A stretch of DNA of 64,000 nt, taken from contig NZ_SOFH01000018.1 in the NCBI RefSeq assembly GCF_004402495.1, forward strand, positions 1 through 64,000. Reading direction: 5' to 3'. The translations under genes and the position numbers were made by a program. Under the pieces are notes generated by a model, which saw only the letters and a program-made list of their open reading frames with translations, did not search any database and was not told where the DNA came from. Shown here one piece after another: positions 60,530 through 64,000 of the stretch (position 1 is its first letter; each line of letters opens with the position of its first letter). Source of the stretch: Cryobacterium sp. HLT2-28 (GTDB taxonomy: Bacteria > Actinomycetota > Actinomycetes > Actinomycetales > Microbacteriaceae).

Positions 60530-60958
60530 TCAGGCCTGCTGGTTCTCGACGGCAGGGATGTCAGCCGCGGCCGGGTCGAACCAGCCGAACTCGATGGCAT
60601 TGCCGTCCGGGTCAGTCAGTCCTCGCTGGTACATGAAGCCGTAGTCGGCGGCGGGGCGGGGCTCAGCGGCACCGGCCGCAAGACCGTCGGTGGCCGCCTT
60701 GTCGACGGCTTCGCGCGTGTCGAGGTAGATCGATGTCGACGCCGACGGGTTCACCGCGGGATCGCCGATGGGGAGGTCGGTGAAGGTTTGGAAGAACTCG
60801 CGGAGCATCAGCATCAAGAAGCTGTGTCCCTCTTCAACAATGAAGCAGGCGGCGTTGTGGTCACTCATCCGCGGGTTGAAAGTGAGACCGATCGCCTCGT
60901 AGAACGCCTTCGAGCGCTCAAGGTCGGTCACAGGCAGGCCGACGAATACTGCAGTCAT
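60530..60958 (-). CDS. VOC-family protein (glyoxalase/bleomycin-resistance fold)
   Basis: 142 aa. Two betaalphabetabetabeta units: VFVGLPVTDLERSKAFYEAIGLTFNPRM and YGFMYQRGLTDPDGNAIEFGWFDP. The SFLMLMLREFF segment is typical of the PhnB/glyoxalase-like group with unknown substrates. ATG 60958. Probably formed an operon with the broken hxlR gene behind it. Confidence 0.88.
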   Translation of the reverse strand: MTAVFVGLPVTDLERSKAFYEAIGLTFNPRMSDHNAACFIVEEGHSFLMLMLREFFQTFTDLPIGDPAVNPSASTSIYLDTREAVDKAATDGLAAGAAEPRPAADYGFMYQRGLTDPDGNAIEFGWFDPAAADIPAVENQQA

Positions 60959-60998
60959 GGTTCTCCCTCTCGTGAGTCGGTATGTTGACGATGTCGAT

Positions 60999-61490
60999 TC
61001 AGAACGTGAGCATCATGGTGTCCGACTTGCCGACCCGTCCCGCGATGACGAAGCCGTTACTCACGTACAGGGCGCGGGCTCGTTCGTTCTCGTCTTCGAC
61101 ACTCAAACTCAGTCCCTGGAGGCCACGATCCGCTGCGGCCCGGATGGTCTGCTCCAGAAGAACGCGGCCCACGCCTTGCCCTCGATGAGTACTTGCCACG
61201 CCCATGCCTAATTCAGGGATGCCTTCGTCAACGAATCCGTATCCGGGATCGTCGGCCGTCATGAACCTCGCCCAGGTCGCGCCGACCGGATTGCCCTCTG
61301 CCTCGTGTGCCAGGAAACCGAAGTCTGAGCTTCGTTTCCAATCGGAGAGGTAATGCCAAATATCGGGGTTTTTCATGATCGATTGCAGAGTTGCGGGTGG
61401 CTGGTCTTGGCGCCAGTTGACTGCTTCCAGCAGCATCGCGGCGAGAAAGTCGATGTCCTCAGTGGCAGCATCGCGGATGTGCACTGTCAT
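60999..61490 (-). CDS. GNAT-family N-acetyltransferase
   Basis: 163 aa. GNAT fold: IRDAATEDIDFLAAMLLEAVNW, the acetyl-CoA loop MGVASTHRGQGVGRVLLEQTI, and SLSVEDENERARALYVSNGF. Codon use is less GC-rich than the left part of the window. AGGAAC precedes ATG 61490. Acceptor unknown. The spacer to the next gene (61491-61678) shows nothing recognisable. Confidence 0.88.
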   Translation of the reverse strand: MTVHIRDAATEDIDFLAAMLLEAVNWRQDQPPATLQSIMKNPDIWHYLSDWKRSSDFGFLAHEAEGNPVGATWARFMTADDPGYGFVDEGIPELGMGVASTHRGQGVGRVLLEQTIRAAADRGLQGLSLSVEDENERARALYVSNGFVIAGRVGKSDTMMLTF

Positions 61491-61678
61491 GGCGCTGTTC
61501 CTCAGTTCCCAAAAGTGGCTATGTCGACTTGTCGACGTGGTTTGCGCGCTTAGCGATGGAACATGCCTCGAGTGTTGCAGTCATTACGCGTGACGTCCAG
61601 TCACGACCCTCGGGTTCTGTCTGGGCGTCAACGAACTTCTACCGGAAGTGCCTCCGTCAATGCGGCTCCCTTCATCAA

Positions 61679-62440
61679 TCACGAGCTCGGTCGCGAGAGC
61701 GCTTGCTCCCAAGCAGTTCGATTTTGGCTGACGTATTCGGTCGCGTCACGCCAGAAATCGCCGTGTCCGCTCTCGTACATATCCGCCCAGGGTTGGAGAC
61801 CGGTCTCGTGTGAGGTGCGCAGTAGTTCGAACATAGCGGCGGTCCGCTTCGCCATCGTTGCTGGAAGCGCGTCGCGGAGCGCGGTGTCGGCCTCGTACCC
61901 TTCGACCAAAGCACGCAGCCTGAGTCCAGCGGACTCGACGGGTTCACCGGCAACGAGCATGCCAAAGGCTTGGGCCGCGTACGCCAGGTCCCACAGTCGA
62001 GTGCTCGGTCCTGCACCATCCCAATCTATGAAAACCCAGCGATCCCCGATGACAAGGTTCCACGGCGCGAGGTCGTTGTGACACATCAGGTTCGGGTCGT
62101 CAACTGGCAGCAGCATCTCCCAGCCATCAGGGTCGGGAATTGGAACAGATTCACTCGCATCGTGGATACGGCGGATCATCTGCCCGACGCGTCGCAGATC
62201 GTCGGTGCCTAGCGGCATCTGATCCAACGCCATCACGCCTTCGACAAATTCGACAGATTGCCGGCCGGACTCGTCGCGGCCGAGCGGCCGTGGAGCATCT
62301 ACACCGTGCGAACGGAGCTCTGCAAGATAGCTCTGCATGACCGAGGTATTGCTGATCCAGGGCTTTCGGACAGTGTCGCCCACTCGCACAACAGCGCCTG
62401 ACGCGTTGCCTCCAGTGAGTTCCAGTTCGTCCTCGCCCAT
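61679..62440 (-). CDS. Aminoglycoside-phosphotransferase-like kinase
   Basis: 253 aa. APH/choline-kinase fold, catalytic loop MCHNDLAPWNLVIG with Asp123 and the metal site FIDWDGAG with Asp139. The N-terminal lobe (ASGAVVRVGDTVRKPW) is short, as in the APH-like proteins common on actinobacterial chromosomes. Resistance is possible but not implied. TAGCGT is 6 nt before ATG 62440 (leaderless). Divergent from the ribbon-helix-helix gene. Confidence 0.85.
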   Translation of the reverse strand: MGEDELELTGGNASGAVVRVGDTVRKPWISNTSVMQSYLAELRSHGVDAPRPLGRDESGRQSVEFVEGVMALDQMPLGTDDLRRVGQMIRRIHDASESVPIPDPDGWEMLLPVDDPNLMCHNDLAPWNLVIGDRWVFIDWDGAGPSTRLWDLAYAAQAFGMLVAGEPVESAGLRLRALVEGYEADTALRDALPATMAKRTAAMFELLRTSHETGLQPWADMYESGHGDFWRDATEYVSQNRTAWEQALSRPSS

Positions 62441-62513
62441 GCCATCACGCTACCGTCCTGAAGTCGAACCGCTTTCGGAACCCTATCGACACTGGTGTCA
62501 CTGGTGATACCGC

Positions 62514-62723
62514 GTGTCCATGCCAATGACCCTTCGCTTGACCGATGATGAGGCCGACGCCCTGCGTCGCCGTGCCGAGTACGAGAGGCGGTCCATGCAG
62601 GACGTCGCCAAGCAGGCAGTGCGTGAATACGTCGAGAACCACAGCCGACAGGACCTGCTGGGCAGTGTCCTTGACGAGGAGCTCCCGCGCTACGCCGAAG
62701 CGCTTGACCGCCTCGGCAAGTGA
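62514..62723 (+). CDS. Ribbon-helix-helix antitoxin-like protein
   Basis: 69 aa from GTG 62514 (ATG 62520 possible). CopG/MetJ-type fold: MTLRLTDDEADALRRRAEYERRSMQDVAKQAVREYVENHSR, then an acidic tail. This matches antitoxins paired with Doc/Fic-type toxins. Its stop overlaps the GTG of a remnant that begins like Doc, so this is probably what is left of a toxin-antitoxin module. Confidence 0.8.
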   Translation: MSMPMTLRLTDDEADALRRRAEYERRSMQDVAKQAVREYVENHSRQDLLGSVLDEELPRYAEALDRLGK

Positions 62724-62809
62724 TCTACCTCACCTGGCGGGCGCGAGAGTTGCAAACGCTTCATCGCCAAGACAAGTCGTTTGCCTGCCACGAGTCTCAC
62801 CAGGAGTGA
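62720..62809 (+). pseudogene. Remnant of a Doc-type toxin gene
   Basis: GTG 62720 overlaps the antitoxin stop (GTGA) and the frame starts VIYLT, as Doc toxins do, then continues without homology to TGA at 62807. Only 29 codons remain; the HxFx(D/N)GNKR catalytic motif is absent. Evidence rests on five residues plus the coupled position. Confidence 0.45.
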
Positions 62810-63540
62810 GGTTTTGGGGGCGCTCGTTCGGGTGCGGCACAGGAACGGCCGGCTGGCTTCTCAAGCGTTCAGACCAGGGTCAGCGCCCGGTTTCGAAGCC
62901 GAAGGTCAGCACTTGGCACCAATCATGAGATGGAGGCCGCGCGCTGAAGCCGGTCTTCGCGGGGAGAACTCTCCGGATCGGCGCGGACGTCCTAAAACAC
63001 ACCTTGCTCAACCCACCTAAAGCGGCCGCAAGCCGGACGGCCACTACGACAGAGTCGGGGCTAAACCACCAGCGGCCGAGAATGCCGATGCTGTGTCACT
63101 TGGGAAGGTCCCGCGGAACGTCCACGGCGCTCGCAAACAGGGGCAGCGATGCCAGACCGGTTACTGCTCCGTGGTCATTTCTTCCGACCGCGCCAAGTAG
63201 CCAGCCCATGGCGGCGTCCTCGGTCGGTCTCCACCCAGCCCTCCTTCTCGATCTCGCCTCGGAGTTTGAGCAGGCTCTCGGTCGTCTTGGGTGCAAAGGT
63301 CTCGTCCGGAGCTGTCGGGGTGACCGCACGGGCGACGCAAACAAGTCACTCTTGTGCCGGACTTCGCCGCCGCCCCGGCCGCGGAATCGGAGGGTCATGT
63401 TGCTCGGCGCTTGCCCCGCCCAACGGTCTGATGAGTCATCACGACACTCATCGAGCGCGCCGGGCCGCTTCCCTGGACAGGCTGAGGCGGCGCCCGGAAT
63501 TCTCCTATGCTGGGTGCCCAGGTGGGAGTACGGTCGGGCC
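62810..63540. other. Gene-poor stretch with possible gene remnants
   Basis: About 730 bp without a convincing gene. The minus frame 63178-63345 (stop at 63175) encodes 56 protein-like residues (TTESLLKLRGEIEKEGW... then HGLATWRGRKK) but has no start codon, so it may be the 3' end of a lost gene. TATGCT at 63506-63511 may be a -10 box for the following secreted hydrolase. I see no RNA gene here. Confidence 0.4.
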
Positions 63541-64000
63541 ATGAAACCACAAACCCGATTCCTGTCCAGCGCCCTCGCCGTCGTCTTCGCCGTTTCGGCA
63601 GTGGTCGCTGCCGGTGGCCTTCCGGCCTCCGCCGCGCCCGCGGCCCCGGTCAACAAATACGTCGCCCTGGGTGACTCCTACGCGGCGGGGCAAGGCGGTG
63701 GTGGCTACACGGGCAGCTGCCTGCAAAGTCCGAACGGCTACCCGGCGGTGCTGGATGCGGTCAAGGGGACCAACCTGCTGCGCAACGTAAGCTGCAGCTC
63801 GGCCACGACCGTCGACGTCACCTCCACCCAGTTGTCGGCCCTGAACCGGGGGACCACGCTGGTCACCCTGACCGTGGGGGGTAACGACCTCAACGTCGCC
63901 GGCGTCGCGGCGGCGTGTGCCTCGGCGGACGTGGCGGCGTGCGGGGCTGCCATCTCCTCGGCCGGGGATTTGCTCTACTCCGGTGAGCTGATAGTCCGTC
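63541..64000 (+). CDS. Secreted SGNH/GDSL-type hydrolase, cut by window edge
   Basis: First 153 codons of a secreted esterase/lipase; the gene runs off the right edge. Signal peptide about 1-32 (ALAVVFAVSAVVAAGGLPASA), then block I YVALGDSYAAGQGG with nucleophile Ser46, and block III VTLTVGGNDLNV. Cys residues in GSCLQSP, VSCSSA and AACASADVAACGA fit disulfides known in actinobacterial SGNH lipases. Substrate unknown. The Asp-His part of the triad lies outside the window. Confidence 0.9.
   Translation, partial: MKPQTRFLSSALAVVFAVSAVVAAGGLPASAAPAAPVNKYVALGDSYAAGQGGGGYTGSCLQSPNGYPAVLDAVKGTNLLRNVSCSSATTVDVTSTQLSALNRGTTLVTLTVGGNDLNVAGVAAACASADVAACGAAISSAGDLLYSGELIVR

Noticed and set aside
61679-62440. 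An acquired aminoglycoside-resistance gene
   Set aside because: The fold is APH-like, but the protein is of the general chromosomal kind, with no mobile element or resistance partner near it.

Overview
High-GC actinobacterial chromosome, most likely a member of the Microbacteriaceae. The signs are roughly 70% GC with coding on both strands and long spurious antisense frames; an actinobacterial 2-oxoglutarate dehydrogenase N-terminus at the left edge; a GuaB1-type purine enzyme; a MshA-like/MshB-like gene pair of the mycothiol type; and frequent TANNNT boxes placed 6-7 nt before start codons, the pattern of leaderless transcription. I see no rRNA, tRNA, CRISPR array, phage, integrase or intact insertion sequence.

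Layout. 1-8.2 kb: kgd (partial), guaB1, two coupled CNNM/HlyC-type CBS membrane proteins, an old-yellow-enzyme flavoprotein, nnrD (NAD(P)HX repair), a GT87 membrane glycosyltransferase and a thiamine-binding protein. 8.3-13.8 kb: five genes on the minus strand, a DUF4389 membrane protein, a second membrane protein, a sensor histidine kinase, an unrecognised membrane protein that looks like a degenerate kinase, and a NarL-type regulator. 13.9-16.7 kb: metX and metY for direct sulfhydrylation, separated by a long inverted repeat. 16.7-19.8 kb: acyltransferase, SDR, zinc alcohol dehydrogenase. 20-26.3 kb: a complete 2-methylcitrate (propionate) locus, prpE divergent from gntR-prpD-prpB-prpC, with two palindromic operators. 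26.3-31.6 kb: phosphoribosyltransferase, S51-like peptidase, uracil-DNA glycosylase, acetyltransferase, SDR, amidase. 31.7-36.7 kb: MarR/MMPL efflux pair and a Fur-catalase operon with a near-ideal Fur box.

36.7-49.8 kb: DUF302 protein, SDR with a coupled HEXXH protein, TerC, a disulfide-reductase-like flavoprotein, crotonase, arginase-like protein, PspA and a TPM-domain envelope protein, glutamine-amidotransferase-fold hydrolase, aldo/keto reductase, a second Cys/Met-metabolism PLP enzyme, DUF1294 protein. 49.8-54.9 kb: isochorismatase-like hydrolase, the MshA/MshB-like pair, a small membrane-anchored protein, a 3'-truncated SnoaL-like gene, an NmrA/QorB-like reductase and an HxlR regulator. 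54.9-64 kb is the most accessory part: an orphan cytochrome b, a quinone-oxidoreductase-like protein, a secreted HNH nuclease, a 5'-3' exonuclease, several one-domain enzymes (RibD-like reductase, VOC, GNAT, APH-like kinase), a broken hxlR, a decayed ribbon-helix-helix/Doc module, a 0.7-kb gene-poor stretch and the start of a secreted SGNH hydrolase.

The genes form several small self-regulated modules (propionate catabolism, peroxide defence, drug efflux, envelope sensing). The least explained is the sensor/degenerate-kinase/regulator locus at 8.3-11.5 kb. A recurrent feature is short in-frame or intergenic tandem duplication at gene ends.
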